Notes: a model not told the origin generated them from the letters alone. Shown: positions 17,660 through 26,784, numbered from the stretch's first letter. The stretch: 46,876 nucleotides of DNA from Lachnospiraceae bacterium (GCA_017465475.1 JAFTWC010000079.1:1-46876), one strand, 5' to 3'. Made by a program: numbers and translations.

Positions 17660-19087
17660 TTATCTTGCCGCCCTTTGGTTTTCGCTCTTCGGCAGCGGTA
17701 CCCGGAATAGCCTCTGCACTAACTGTCTCGGCTTTAACGGAAGCAGCGGATACAAATAGCTTCTGCCTCCGATGGTTTTATTAAAGGTAATGGCCAGTAC
17801 ATCCAAAATAATCCCGGCAATATACCCCCACAAACCAAAGCAATGCGTCAAAATCAAAAGGGTAATACGCATGAATTTCAGGGCATACCCAAGTTCCAGA
17901 CTGACCTGAGTGTAATTGGCAATGGCTACGAAGGCCATATATAACATTGCTTCTGAGTTGAACCACCCCGACTGCACCGTAAAGTCCCCGATAATCACAC
18001 CGGCAATGACACTAAGAGGTAAGCTTAACGTATTCGGTGTATTTAAAGATGCCAACCGCAATCCGTCCAGGGCAAATTCCAAAATCAAAAATTGAAGCAG
18101 CAACGGAATATTTAGCGGATCCTTCACCACAATAAACTGCCACCTGTCACTGATCCATTCGGGATGTTGCATCAAAAGCATAAAGGTAGGTGTCAGCACC
18201 AGCGCCAAAATATTGGTCACGAACCGGGTCAGACGCAGATAGGTTCCCGTAATCGGCGGGAAATAATAGTCGTCGGCCTCTTCAATAATATCAAAAATCG
18301 TGGTGGGCAATACCATGGCCTGAGGTGCATTATCCACCAAAATAATAATATCTCCCTCCAGTACTGCCGCTGCCGCCGCATCCGGACGCTCCGTAAATTT
18401 AAACTTCGGAAAGGGATTGAACCATTTTCCGTGATATAAACATTCCGCCAGGCTTTGCTGATTCATGGTCAGAGACTCCACAGATATCTTTTTAATTCGA
18501 CGTTTCAATTCCTCCAAAAACTTTTTCTCCACCCGGTCTTCCATATAACAAAGTACAATGTCCGTATGGGACACCGTACCCGCTTCCGTAATGTACATAG
18601 TAAGCCGCGGATCACGGATTCGTCTGCGGATTAACGCCGTATTAAATACCAAGGTTTCCACAAACCCGTCACGAGAGCCTCGCATAACCTTATCTTTTTC
18701 CGGCTCATCCACGCTTCGGGCAGGGTACGTTCTGGCATCAATGGAAATAATTTTCCCATATCCTTCCAAAATCAACACCGGCACACCGGATAAAATATTT
18801 CGGATTGCTTCGTCTGCAGACTCAATCAAGCCTACTTCCACATAGGGCATAAATTTCTTTAGCACCCCATGAATATCCTCCGGCATATCCTTTGCTTTTA
18901 ATCCGAAAAAATACTGCAACAGCTTCTGCATGACTTCATCCTTTACCATGCCGTCGATAAAGTACATGCAGGCCTTTTTTCCACCCATTTCAAAGGTATG
19001 ATACAATACGTCAAAATTTTCATTTACCCGCAACGTATCATTAAAATACGCAACGCTCTCTTCAAAATTCTCCTTTAAACCGGTCAA
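17660..19087 (-). CDS. GerA/SpoVAF-family spore germination protein
   Basis: The protein of about 475 residues has an N-terminal soluble domain and a C-terminal membrane domain, as in GerAA/SpoVAF-type subunits. Family signatures include GFVETLVFNTALIRRRIRDP, TKTxV-like IVLCYMEDRV, EGDIIILVDNAPQAMVLPTT, DDYYFPPITGTYLRLTRFV, and the membrane segments to GGRSYLYPLLPL. These proteins help form the nutrient-sensing germination channel in the spore inner membrane, which suggests a spore-forming host. A TTG start at 19087 is chosen because AGGAGG lies exactly 7 nt upstream; the longer frame has no ribosome site. No gerAB/AC partner genes are adjacent, so SpoVAF-like or orphan status is likely. Confidence 0.88.
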   Translation of the reverse strand: MTGLKENFEESVAYFNDTLRVNENFDVLYHTFEMGGKKACMYFIDGMVKDEVMQKLLQYFFGLKAKDMPEDIHGVLKKFMPYVEVGLIESADEAIRNILSGVPVLILEGYGKIISIDARTYPARSVDEPEKDKVMRGSRDGFVETLVFNTALIRRRIRDPRLTMYITEAGTVSHTDIVLCYMEDRVEKKFLEELKRRIKKISVESLTMNQQSLAECLYHGKWFNPFPKFKFTERPDAAAAAVLEGDIIILVDNAPQAMVLPTTIFDIIEEADDYYFPPITGTYLRLTRFVTNILALVLTPTFMLLMQHPEWISDRWQFIVVKDPLNIPLLLQFLILEFALDGLRLASLNTPNTLSLPLSVIAGVIIGDFTVQSGWFNSEAMLYMAFVAIANYTQVSLELGYALKFMRITLLILTHCFGLWGYIAGIILDVLAITFNKTIGGRSYLYPLLPLKPRQLVQRLFRVPLPKSENQRAAR

Positions 19088-19234
19088 GACACGTCCTCCT
19101 ATCTTTTTGTATTGTACTACATACAAAAATTTCTATAGGATAGCGTGTCTTGTTTTCCATAATTTATTCTTATTTTTTCCGATATGGAATATTCTCTTTC
19201 AAACAACGTCCCATTCCAAAGACATTCCCGACGA

Positions 19235-19708
19235 TTACTTAAGCTTTCCCTGCTCTCTTAAGTATTCCTCCAAAATATCCGCCGCATCCGCAATAATATC
19301 CGGACACGGACGTTTTTTATAGTACTCTGCCGTCCGCTCTTCCGGCACAGGCTCACTTACTTTCTCCGTTAAACCGAGCAGTTCCCTGCATACAATGGAA
19401 CCGTTCCTCTCCCGAAATCTTGCCGCCAGCTCCTGCACCCTGGCATATAAGTCCATCTTTTCCTCTTTCGCTTTCGGGTCTGCATAGCCATACAGCTTAC
19501 TTAACACAAAAAACATACCGCTTACGGCACCGCATACCTCACGAAGCCGTCCCATGCCGCCTCCAAAAGCCGACACCATCAGTGCCAATGTTTCCGGACT
19601 TTCCTCAAAATAATCTTCATAGGCAAGCACCACCGACTGTGCACAATTATATCCTTCTAAAAACAGCTCCTTTGCATGCTGTCCTCTGCTTCCGTATTCC
19701 CGCTCCAC
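19235..19708 (-). CDS. C_GCAxxG_C_C family putative redox protein
   Basis: The 157-residue protein carries the spaced cysteines that name the family: EGYNCAQSV, then GGGMGRLREVCGAVSGMF, then IVCRELLG and finally RPCPDII. Members are small soluble proteins proposed to bind a metal or Fe-S cluster; the function is unknown. It lies 92 bp downstream of the 5-formyl-THF cyclo-ligase gene on the same strand, and could be the last gene of that unit. Confidence 0.88.
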   Translation of the reverse strand: MEREYGSRGQHAKELFLEGYNCAQSVVLAYEDYFEESPETLALMVSAFGGGMGRLREVCGAVSGMFFVLSKLYGYADPKAKEEKMDLYARVQELAARFRERNGSIVCRELLGLTEKVSEPVPEERTAEYYKKRPCPDIIADAADILEEYLREQGKLK

Positions 19709-19800
19709 TGTTTTGTCCTTCCTTTCCTTGCGTCTATCTCGTTCCTTTTTCTCCGGTTGTTTCCGTTCTCTTCGTATCGTTCCGTTTTCTGCAAATCCCT

Positions 19801-20451
19801 CTATTTCCTTTTATTTACATGCAGGATTCTTTCTTCCGTCACTATTATATCCACGCACTTATCATGGACTTCTCTCGGAACTTCAGTAACCATCTGTTCT
19901 TCATAGGCCAGTGCAACCTTTAACACCTCCGGATACCTCTCCATAAACCGGTCATAAAAACCGCCGCCGTACCCCATACGTCCGCCCTTTTCATCAAAGG
20001 CACAGCCCGGTACAAACAGTATGGTGTGTTCCGGCAACAGTCGGAACTCCATCGTTTCCGTCTGCACATTCACCGTACCACCTTCCGTAGATGCCTTCTC
20101 CCTGCTATCAATCAAAACTTCTGCCTGTGCCCCATCCGGTTCCAAAATCCCCTTGTAGCCTTCTACAAGCTGGGACATGGACCGAATCCGGTAAAACACC
20201 ATATCTTGCCCCATCACCTTCGGAACTGCCACACACCGGCCTTCCGAAAGAGCCTCTTTTATCAGTTCCAGCGTATCCGCCTCACTGCGGTAGCTGACAT
20301 AAAACAGCAACACCTCTGCATTCCGATACTCATCCATCCTTCGGATAAGTCCGTTTCGCGATTCATCTGCTGCTTTACGTATTTCTGCCGGAACGGCATC
20401 CCGTTTTAAAAGCATCCCTTTCCGGAATGCCTTTTTATCATTTAGCTCCAT
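19801..20451 (-). CDS. 5-formyltetrahydrofolate cyclo-ligase
   Basis: The 216-residue protein should convert 5-formyl-THF to 5,10-methenyl-THF with ATP, feeding the folate pool. Signatures are the N-terminal KKAFRKGMLLKRDA basic segment, VAVPKVMGQDMVFYRI, and the diagnostic GRMGYGGGFYDRFM ATP/folate loop, followed by ALAYEEQMV and HDKCVDIIVTE. The ATG at 20451 has GGAG at 6 nt; a longer frame upstream overlaps the methyltransferase end and lacks a site. It follows the split methyltransferase gene by 26 bp. Confidence 0.93.
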   Translation of the reverse strand: MELNDKKAFRKGMLLKRDAVPAEIRKAADESRNGLIRRMDEYRNAEVLLFYVSYRSEADTLELIKEALSEGRCVAVPKVMGQDMVFYRIRSMSQLVEGYKGILEPDGAQAEVLIDSREKASTEGGTVNVQTETMEFRLLPEHTILFVPGCAFDEKGGRMGYGGGFYDRFMERYPEVLKVALAYEEQMVTEVPREVHDKCVDIIVTEERILHVNKRK

Positions 20452-20477
20452 ATTTACTCCAGTCCTGCATACTATTT

Positions 20478-21395
20478 CTAAAGGTACGTCTTTCCGCTCT
20501 GATGGCCTTCCTTTGCCACAATATACATCCGCTCGCACTCCGGTCCCGGTGCATCGTGGGTCAGCACATCATAAGCAGCCACAAAGGTCATGCCGGCTTC
20601 CGTAAGCAGCCTCTTTACTTCAGAAAGCGGATACGCCCGCTGCAAGTGTACTTCCTCAAACTTTTCATACAAAGGAGTACGTTCTTCTGCCTCCGCTTCT
20701 TCCTCATCTTCTTCTGTTTCTACTTTGGCAAACAGCGTCAGACAATATTCATTCAGACGCTTCTCCTCATCATAGAGATTCTCCCAAATGAAGCTGACAT
20801 CCTCTCTGTTCTCCGCAATGGTAGTATCTCCGATTAATTCTTTATACTTATATTCGGTGTTCATATCAAAAATAAACACGCCGTCTTTATCCAGATAATT
20901 GTTTACCAGACGGAATACCTGTAGCAAATCCTCATCTGTAGTCATATAATTCATGCTGTCACAAATGCTGACCACTGCCGATACGGTTCCGTACAACTCA
21001 AAGGAACGCATATCCTGCTGAAGGTAGAGGATAGAAGGTTCGGCAAATGTTCCGACAGGGTCTTCTCCGTTCTGTTCATCCGCGTATCCATCTTCCGGAG
21101 CAAATGTATCTTCCTCTTCTTCACACCCGTCATACTCTTAATACGCCCCGTACTCCTGCTCTCTGGCCACATCAAGCATTTCCTCGGATAAATCGATTCC
21201 GATCATATCATAGCCCACCGCAGCAAGACGTCTGGTCATCTGTCCGGTTCCGCAACCGAGCTCACAGACCAAACCGTCCATCACACCGTTTTCTTCAAGC
21301 AATTCTATTAAGTACTCCGCCCACGCATCATAGGGAACGTTGTCCATCAACTCATCATATACATACGCAAATGCGCTATAACTATACTTTTCCAT
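20478..21395 (-). pseudogene. Class I SAM methyltransferase interrupted by one in-frame TAA
   Basis: The N-terminal part (start 21395, GGGAGG ribosome site) has a Rossmann SAM site, VCELGCGTGQMTRRLA, then GIDLSEEMLDVARE, and stops at a TAA at 21138-21140. The same frame, with no shift, continues for 42 codons of acidic sequence into YLQQDMRSFELYGTVSAVV and ends at 20478. The combined protein would be about 305 residues with the domain order of small-molecule methyltransferases. The TAA lies in a Glu/Asp-rich insertion after beta-strand 2, not in a conserved block. A second acidic insertion (EEDEEEAEAEE) occurs later. It may be a recent pseudogene, two separately translated parts, or a sequencing error; the internal ATG at 21011 has only a poor ribosome site. 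Confidence 0.85.
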
Positions 21396-21433
21396 AAAAA
21401 ACCTCCCGAAAAGCGTTTGTAGAATCCAACAAC

Positions 21434-21462
21434 AGAATACCACAAAGCAGTTCGGGAGTCAA
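21434..21462 (-). promoter_or_regulatory. Promoter of the methyltransferase unit
   Basis: TTGACT (21457-21462) and TATTCT (21434-21439) are 17 nt apart on the minus strand, with TG before the -10 box. CTCCCGAA overlapping the -35 region is inverted at TTCGGGAG over the ribosome site, possibly an operator. Confidence 0.65.
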
Positions 21463-21487
21463 ATATTGTCAATATCCGGCATGTATC

Positions 21488-22249
21488 TCAGAAAACATCT
21501 ACTAATATAAACGAAATATTATCATTAGCACCTTGTCGGTACGCATGCTCCATGTAACGCTTTGCCACCTTCATCATGCTGCGTTCCGATTTTAGTTGTT
21601 TCAGAGTTCTCTTTAGGTAAGCATCGTCACAATATTTGTACAAACCGTCACTACATAACATAAACTTTTGTTTTTTCGCGAAACGTCCCGTCTGTACATG
21701 CAAACTTACCGTTTCTCCAATTCCCATGGCGCCAACAAGTCTGCCCCGGTTCACGTGATATTTGATTTCCTCTTCCGTGTACTGTTCCCGTGTCACCGAA
21801 AGATTATCCCAAATATCATCGGTGGTCAACAAAGACAATTCTCGTTCGCAGTAAGTATATATGTGGCTGTCCCCTACCGAAAGTACTCCATAACATCCCT
21901 CTGCCAGCAATAGTACTACCACCGTCGAGCCACATATGGCAGCTCTGTTATATTGAACGTAAATCTTATTGCTTGCTTCCTGCAATACCTGCTCCACCTC
22001 TTGCAGCAGTACGGAAAAAGATTTATCGCCTTTTGGGCTTACTTCCTGTTCCCAGTACCTCTTGCAGGCAGATACGATTTCACTGCTGGCATACTCGCCG
22101 TGACTGTGACCTCCCATACCGTCTGCCACCACAAAAAGAGCGGTTTCTCCTGCCTTTCGGGCAAGCACGGCATCCTGATTCACTTTTCGCTTTTTCCCGA
22201 TATCCGTTTTTTCCAAATATCTTATTTCTATCGCTTTGTTTTTCTTCAT
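21488..22249 (-). CDS. PP2C-type serine/threonine protein phosphatase
   Basis: The 253-residue protein has the PP2C metal-binding motifs in order: KVNQDAV, VVADGMGGHSHGEYAS, GVLSVGDSHIYTY, MLCSDGLYKY and ANDNISFILV. It should remove phosphate from Ser/Thr residues in the cytoplasm, as bacterial Stp/PrpC enzymes do. The reading frame overlaps the upstream vWA-FHA gene: an in-frame TTG at 22261 lies before its stop, and the ATG at 22249 lies just after it. I use the ATG, assuming re-initiation after the upstream stop, since neither start has a good ribosome site. Coupling to an FHA-domain protein, which binds phosphothreonine, supports a shared phosphosignalling role. No Ser/Thr kinase gene is in the window. 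Confidence 0.92.
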   Translation of the reverse strand: MKKNKAIEIRYLEKTDIGKKRKVNQDAVLARKAGETALFVVADGMGGHSHGEYASSEIVSACKRYWEQEVSPKGDKSFSVLLQEVEQVLQEASNKIYVQYNRAAICGSTVVVLLLAEGCYGVLSVGDSHIYTYCERELSLLTTDDIWDNLSVTREQYTEEEIKYHVNRGRLVGAMGIGETVSLHVQTGRFAKKQKFMLCSDGLYKYCDDAYLKRTLKQLKSERSMMKVAKRYMEHAYRQGANDNISFILVDVF

Positions 22250-22253
22250 CTCT

Positions 22254-23879
22254 TTAGCCAATTGTCACCCGATATTCCTTACTTCCGATTTTTACAATGC
22301 TACCGTTCTTTATCTCTGTTTCCATAGTAATCGTTGTTCCGTTTACCTGGGTTCCGTTTGTGGAACCGGCATCCTTAATGAAGAATCGATCATGAATCCT
22401 GAATACTTCACAATGAGAGGAGGATACCGTCCGGTCTCCGCTTATTGCAATGTTACAACGAAGTGCATCTCTACCGATTAAAATCTTCGTGGAAGAATTA
22501 CAACGATAGGTAACCGCCGCGTCCTCCACAGAGGTCAACTGCAACTGATATCCTTCCGTCTGTCTCCGTACCGCTATGGTCTCATCACCGGTGCCCTGTC
22601 CCAAAACAACCGTATCATCTAATGGGTCTTTGTCGTTGGTATTATCGTAAAACGTCGTTACATTTTCTGTCATTTTGTCATAATCAAAATAACTGCTGAC
22701 CGGTTCCTCTTCAAAAGCCCTCTCATTTTCCTTCTTCCTTTTACGAAGCACCAAAACCAATACAATAACGGCAACCACTAAAAGCAGTCCGCCCGCTCCG
22801 AACAAAATGACATAGGTCACATCTATATCTAACGACTCAAACCATCCTTCCTCCTCGTCTTCGTCGTCTTCATTTTCTTCGGTATTCCCGTTATCTTCTC
22901 CCTCTACATCCTGCTCAAAGTCCGGCGTTTCCGCAGGATTCTGCTCTTCCGTTGGATCTGTTACCACTCCTTCAGTCCCTGATTCCGCCGACAAAAACGG
23001 TAATTTCACCTGGCATTCCGCCTGGTAAGCACCCTCTTCCGCTTCCACGGTAACTCGGGAATTTCTTGTACTTCCGTCACGAAGTTCTTCCGGAAGCAAC
23101 ACTTTTACCTGAATTGCCTCGTAATCTTCAGCAACCTGTTCCGACACTTCCAGTTTGTCCTTTATCTTATCTAAATGAAATGCACCTGCCCCTGTCGTTC
23201 TTGCCAAAGAAAATAAATTCTGCAGGTCCTTCTCATCAGTTCCCACGCCAATGGTATGTATCGGATATGGATGTTCCGCCAGCAGCGCATCCAACTCCGA
23301 CATGGTGTACCCGGTATTATCCTCACCGATACCGTCGGAAATCACTATCACTCTCTTAAAATCGCAAGTATCCATCTCATTAAATGCTTCCAGACAACGA
23401 TACAAGTTATTGACAATGTAAACCGACTTATTGATTCCGTTCACATCGTTTATAAGTTTCTTAAGCGTAGCATAATCATTGGTATACTCACTTTGCACCG
23501 CAACATCCCTCTCTAAGGTTGCCACTGCAATCAATTCATTGGCTGCCCGATTAGCCACAATATCAAGCAACACTTCCTTTATATCGGCACTATACTCCTT
23601 CATTACCGATATGGAATTGTCCCATAAAATCAACGTATAAATCGGTTCTTCCGTGGCAGACAACTTACTATACTCCGCCACGTCACAAGCCGTGTTTCCA
23701 ATCTGATAGGAAACTGCTTTTACCTCACCGGAGACCCCTTTCACATACAATACCAGCTGTTCTTCGGCCGTGTAATTTTCAAACACTGCCGCGCTCTCTG
23801 CTGCCGATGCTTTCACATTCGGAAAACAAAGAACTACAAAACACATCATTGCAACGAACTTCAATAAGATTTTTTTCAT
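22254..23879 (-). CDS. Membrane protein with extracellular vWA and cytoplasmic FHA domains
   Basis: The 541-residue protein begins with a signal peptide (about 1-27). An extracellular von Willebrand A-like domain follows (about 80-255), with a DxSxS metal site reading DNSIS and RVIVISDGIGED. An acidic linker (about 300-345) leads to one membrane segment (about 350-375) ending in RKRKKE. The C-terminal FHA domain (about 460-535) has IGRDALRCNI, SSHCEVF and STNGTQVNG, the usual phosphothreonine-binding residues. It probably relays an outside binding event to phosphoprotein partners inside. The adjoining PP2C gene is translationally coupled. Confidence 0.88.
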   Translation of the reverse strand: MKKILLKFVAMMCFVVLCFPNVKASAAESAAVFENYTAEEQLVLYVKGVSGEVKAVSYQIGNTACDVAEYSKLSATEEPIYTLILWDNSISVMKEYSADIKEVLLDIVANRAANELIAVATLERDVAVQSEYTNDYATLKKLINDVNGINKSVYIVNNLYRCLEAFNEMDTCDFKRVIVISDGIGEDNTGYTMSELDALLAEHPYPIHTIGVGTDEKDLQNLFSLARTTGAGAFHLDKIKDKLEVSEQVAEDYEAIQVKVLLPEELRDGSTRNSRVTVEAEEGAYQAECQVKLPFLSAESGTEGVVTDPTEEQNPAETPDFEQDVEGEDNGNTEENEDDEDEEEGWFESLDIDVTYVILFGAGGLLLVVAVIVLVLVLRKRKKENERAFEEEPVSSYFDYDKMTENVTTFYDNTNDKDPLDDTVVLGQGTGDETIAVRRQTEGYQLQLTSVEDAAVTYRCNSSTKILIGRDALRCNIAISGDRTVSSSHCEVFRIHDRFFIKDAGSTNGTQVNGTTITMETEIKNGSIVKIGSKEYRVTIG

Positions 23880-23941
23880 ATCAAACGCCCCTTATCTATT
23901 GTAGAACTATGTAACACATAAAATCCTGTCTCAGTTCATTA

Positions 23942-23970
23942 ATTATACTACAGTTTCCTTTTCTCTTCAA
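23942..23970 (-). promoter_or_regulatory. Promoter of the vWA-FHA / PP2C unit
   Basis: On the minus strand TTGAAG (23965-23970) and a perfect TATAAT (23942-23947) are 17 nt apart, about 60 nt before the start codon. Confidence 0.7.
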
Positions 23971-24233
23971 TATTTTTCAAAAAATAGGAAGAAAAACAGC
24001 TTCTCTCTGAGTAAAATTCCACTCGAAAAACAACCAAATTCAATACTTTGTTTTTGGTTACTTTTCACAAACTTTTCGTCGGCTTGCATATGGTCCCAAC
24101 CCTTGATTTTAGCGAGTTTTAGCGTCGAATTAGTTCTTAACTCACCTCTGGTTTTGTCATATTTTTACTTGTTGTTTTTATTATTTCCTGTTATACTAAA
24201 CATTGTAGATTCTACTATATCAATTTTAGTTTC
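23971..24233. other. AT-rich intergenic region upstream of the truncated Rpn gene
   Basis: I see no gene here. A small GTGAC-ACTTC-GTCAC hairpin at 24234-24248 overlaps the beginning of the Rpn frame. I find no sequence for the missing Rpn N-terminus, so this is probably where the truncation junction lies. Confidence 0.4.
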
Positions 24234-24926
24234 GTGACACTTCGTCACTTTATCCCCGTGCGCACAACGTATATTTCAACACTAAGGGAGGAATTCATTC
24301 TTGATTTAAAAGTCATGCTGGATGACAACCGTATCCTTAATTTCGAAGTTCAGGTCATGGATGAAAATAACTGGCCGGAGCGTTCCTTAAGCTATGCCTG
24401 TCGCACCTTCGACCAATTAAAAAGCGGACAAACCTATCTGGACATAAAGCCTGTCTATCACATCGGATTCCTGGACTACAATTTAAAAGGATTTACCCCG
24501 GAATTTTATGCCACTTATAAACTCCTGAACATAAAAAATCACGAAATGTATAGTGACAAATTCGTTCTTTCTGTGGTAAACTTAAAACAGATAGACAAGG
24601 CCACAGAGGAAGACCGCCACTACGGCATCGATCACTGGGCCCGGTTATTTAAAGCAACCACATGGGAGGCGATTAAAATGTTGGCTACCGAAAACGAATA
24701 CATTGCAGAAGCATCCGAAACTATGCTTCAATCCTACCGCGATGCCTGTGTCCGCACCTACTGCGAAGCGGTGGAAGAAGCACGCCGGTGCCGCCGCGGT
24801 CTTGAAATTCGTTTGGAACAGGCAGAGGCACAGTTGCATGAGAAAGATAACGAGCTCCAAGCAAAAGATGCTGAAATCGCTCGCTTAAAAGCGCTGTTAG
24901 ATAAAACCACATCGGAAAACAATTAA
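24234..24926 (+). pseudogene. 5'-truncated Rpn-family nuclease/transposase (PDDEXK_2)
   Basis: The frame encodes 230 residues resembling the middle and end of Rpn (recombination-promoting nuclease) proteins. REEFILDLKVMLDD and ILNFEVQVMDENNWPERSLSYACR contain the Asp and ExQ of the PD-(D/E)XK core; KSGQTYLDIKPVYHIGFLDY follows, and the end is a heptad-like coiled coil with KDNELQAKDAEIARLKALL. Family members normally have about 50-80 more N-terminal residues. The first possible codon is a GTG in a hairpin without a ribosome site; an AGGGAGG occurs inside coding sequence. It is probably a remnant of a mobile or selfish nuclease gene. Confidence 0.7.
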
Positions 24927-24928
24927 AC

Positions 24929-24969
24929 AACATACCGGGGCATTGCATATCGCAATGCCCCGGTATGTT
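24929..24969. terminator. Bidirectional terminator between Rpn remnant and WG-like pseudogene
   Basis: A perfect 18-bp stem, AACATACCGGGGCATTGC (24929-24946) with its complement (24952-24969), encloses a 5-nt loop. T-rich stretches flank both sides, and the hairpin sits between convergent genes. Confidence 0.85.
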
Positions 24970-24990
24970 CTGAATCTACGCGTTTCTTTT

Positions 24991-26282
24991 CTACTTCGTC
25001 ACATACAATAACGTAGTTTTACCGTCTTTCGAAAAACCAAGTGCTTCCTTTGCCCCGAACACGCTATCTGCCGGATAGCCTTCGGATAACTTATTGAACT
25101 TCTTGTCTACCACATAGGCCAGACCGTCATCCTCCAGTACCATCGCATAATTTCCTACAAAGTCAGAACAATCTTCGTAATCTGCTACAATCTTGCCCTT
25201 TGCATTGATATAGAACCAATCATCTCCCATAGCAGCCAGATAATTACCGGTCGGGCTAAGCACGATATAATCGTACTGTGCCACCACCACATCGTCTAAA
25301 TTGGAAACCATTTCATAGCTTGCCTCTCCGTAAGATCCACGTGCTTCCCTTTTCTCCTGTTTTGCCTTGGAAAAATCAAGTAACAGATACTTAGTCTCGT
25401 CATCCGTCGTAAGCTGCGCTACAACCTGTTCTCCCAGATTATAGTACCAACCGCCATTGGTATAATATCCCTTCGGCGAATAGCTACATCCCACCTCTTC
25501 CGGAATACCACACAGTTCCATCAGTTCAAAAAGATCTGCTCTGTATTCTTTGGTTCCGTCCTCACTGAGAAGTCCGATCCAATGTCCGCTAAAGCAATTT
25601 GCGGTGATAGCACCATAACCACCATTTAAATCGCGAAGAACACACCATCTGTCCGCATAAATCTCATTTACTTCAAGGGTATCTACATCAATCTGAGAAA
25701 TACGGGAACGCCACCAGTCATACCCCGGATTCCAAGTCACATAAAACTTCCCGTCTTTCACTCCTGTTACTCGTTCCGCACTCCAGTCCAATGCCGGAGA
25801 TTCCCCCATAAAGAGATAAATTCCCGCCGGATACGGAATCTTTTCCACCGGAAGATTTTTCTTTTTATTGATGTCATAGATTCCCAAACGGTTTAGAGTC
25901 CAGTTATGTTCCTCGTCATAATACTCATAGGAATATGTGATGTATCCTTCACTGATTCTTGCCGAGTACGCATTCTCGATGGTAAGCAAGAGTGTTCCTT
26001 TATTATCAAAACAGTGGGCGATATCATCCTTCATTAAGATGAACTGGCCGTCCACATTCGGAGACAACCATAAGGAAGGATACTCATTTTTTACAATCTG
26101 CTTTCCCTTCTCATTTACCGCTCCGTATAATCCGTCTTTCTTTGTGATAATGACTCCGCCGGCCCACTACACAAGAGCACTTCCATCATCCAAGTCAGAC
26201 ATCTCTTTTATCTTTACCGTCGGCTTTGGCGTTGCGGTCGGCTCCTGCATCGGATTGTTGAGATTCCGGTTGTGTTTTCCTT
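24991..26282 (-). pseudogene. WG-repeat-like surface protein, broken by TAG and lacking its signal peptide
   Basis: The largest open part starts with TTG at 26067 and encodes 358 residues containing WG/beta-propeller-like stretches such as LSEDGTKEYRAD, YINAKGKIVADY and YVVDKKFNKLSEGYP. The same frame continues upstream without a shift through KKDGLYGAVNEKGKQIV to a TAG at 26167-26169, and beyond it to a PTATPKPTVK linker typical of local lipoproteins. Before the linker the lipoprotein-like sequence shifts frame and no signal peptide is found. A gene that lost its 5' end and gained a nonsense mutation explains this best; one-base sequencing error could explain the TAG alone. Confidence 0.8.
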
Positions 26283-26496
26283 TCGCATTTTTCTTAGCAC
26301 CCCCTTAACATAAAAAGTACTAGCTTTTTTTATGAAATTAATATATAATTAATATATTAGGTACTCAAAAGGGAGTAGCCGGCACAAAAAGGTGCATTCC
26401 GTTGCGTCAAAACGATTGGAAACAATCCGCTCGGAATTGAAATGGCAAGACTTTTGTTACAACTTCGGATTAGTTGTAATGGAAGTCTTATTTTTC

Positions 26497-26601
26497 GTGA
26501 AGGCAAAGTGAGCATGCGAGTAAATCGCGGGAACTTGTTCACAAGCGATTACACAGTCATGCGAACGCGCCCACGACGTAATGACCGCAGGTCACGGAGT
26601 T
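26497..26601 (+). repeat. 105-bp direct repeat, copy 1 (element B)
   Basis: This copy begins GTGAAGGCAAAGTGAGCATG and ends GGTCACGGAGTT. It contains nested stems: GCATG/CATGC outside, AATCGC/GCGATT inside, GAAC-TT-GTTC within that, and a TGACC-GCA-GGTCA hairpin. It differs from copy 2 at five positions. GCAAAGTGAGCATG and CATGCGAACGCGCCC are also present, inverted, in element A. Confidence 0.92.
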
Positions 26602-26706
26602 GTGAAGGCAAAGTGAGCATGCGGGTAAATCGCGGGAACTTGTTCCCAAGCGATTACACAGTCATGCGAACGCACCCACGACGTAGTGACCACAGGTCAC
26701 GGAGTT
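26602..26706 (+). repeat. 105-bp direct repeat, copy 2 (element B)
   Basis: It directly abuts copy 1. Two of its five substitutions lengthen stems: GGGAAC-TT-GTTCCC becomes a perfect 6-bp pair, and GTGACC-ACA-GGTCAC becomes perfect. Duplication was probably tandem and fairly recent. Confidence 0.92.
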
Positions 26707-26784
26707 GGTGATGCGCATTGCCACCCGAAAAAGCACTCGGCTTACTCTACAATTTTACTTAAATTTACTTAAAGGAGAGAAACT

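Larger units (their letters stand above)
26373..26756. repeat. Structured repeat element B
   Basis: The region between the broken WG-like gene and oadB has partly inverted ends: GAGTAGCCGG (26373-26382) and, in reverse, GAGTAAGCCG (26738-26747). Inside are a GATTG-GAAA-CAATC tetraloop hairpin (26414-26427), a hairpin closed by AAGACTT (26447-26453) and AAGTCTT (26483-26489), and the two 105-bp direct copies listed separately. It has no plausible gene. If oadB is transcribed from upstream, this would form a long structured 5' leader. Confidence 0.75.

Noticed and set aside
17229-17784. Several open frames of 60-80 codons on both strands across element A
   Set aside because: They follow from the inverted repeats, overlap each other on both strands, and have no ribosome sites or recognisable protein features.
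26442-26711. An 89-codon plus-strand frame with a repeated GKVSMRVNRGNLF segment
   Set aside because: The peptide repeat comes from the 105-bp direct repeat, whose length is a multiple of three. Changes between copies improve RNA stems, not codons, and there is no ribosome site.
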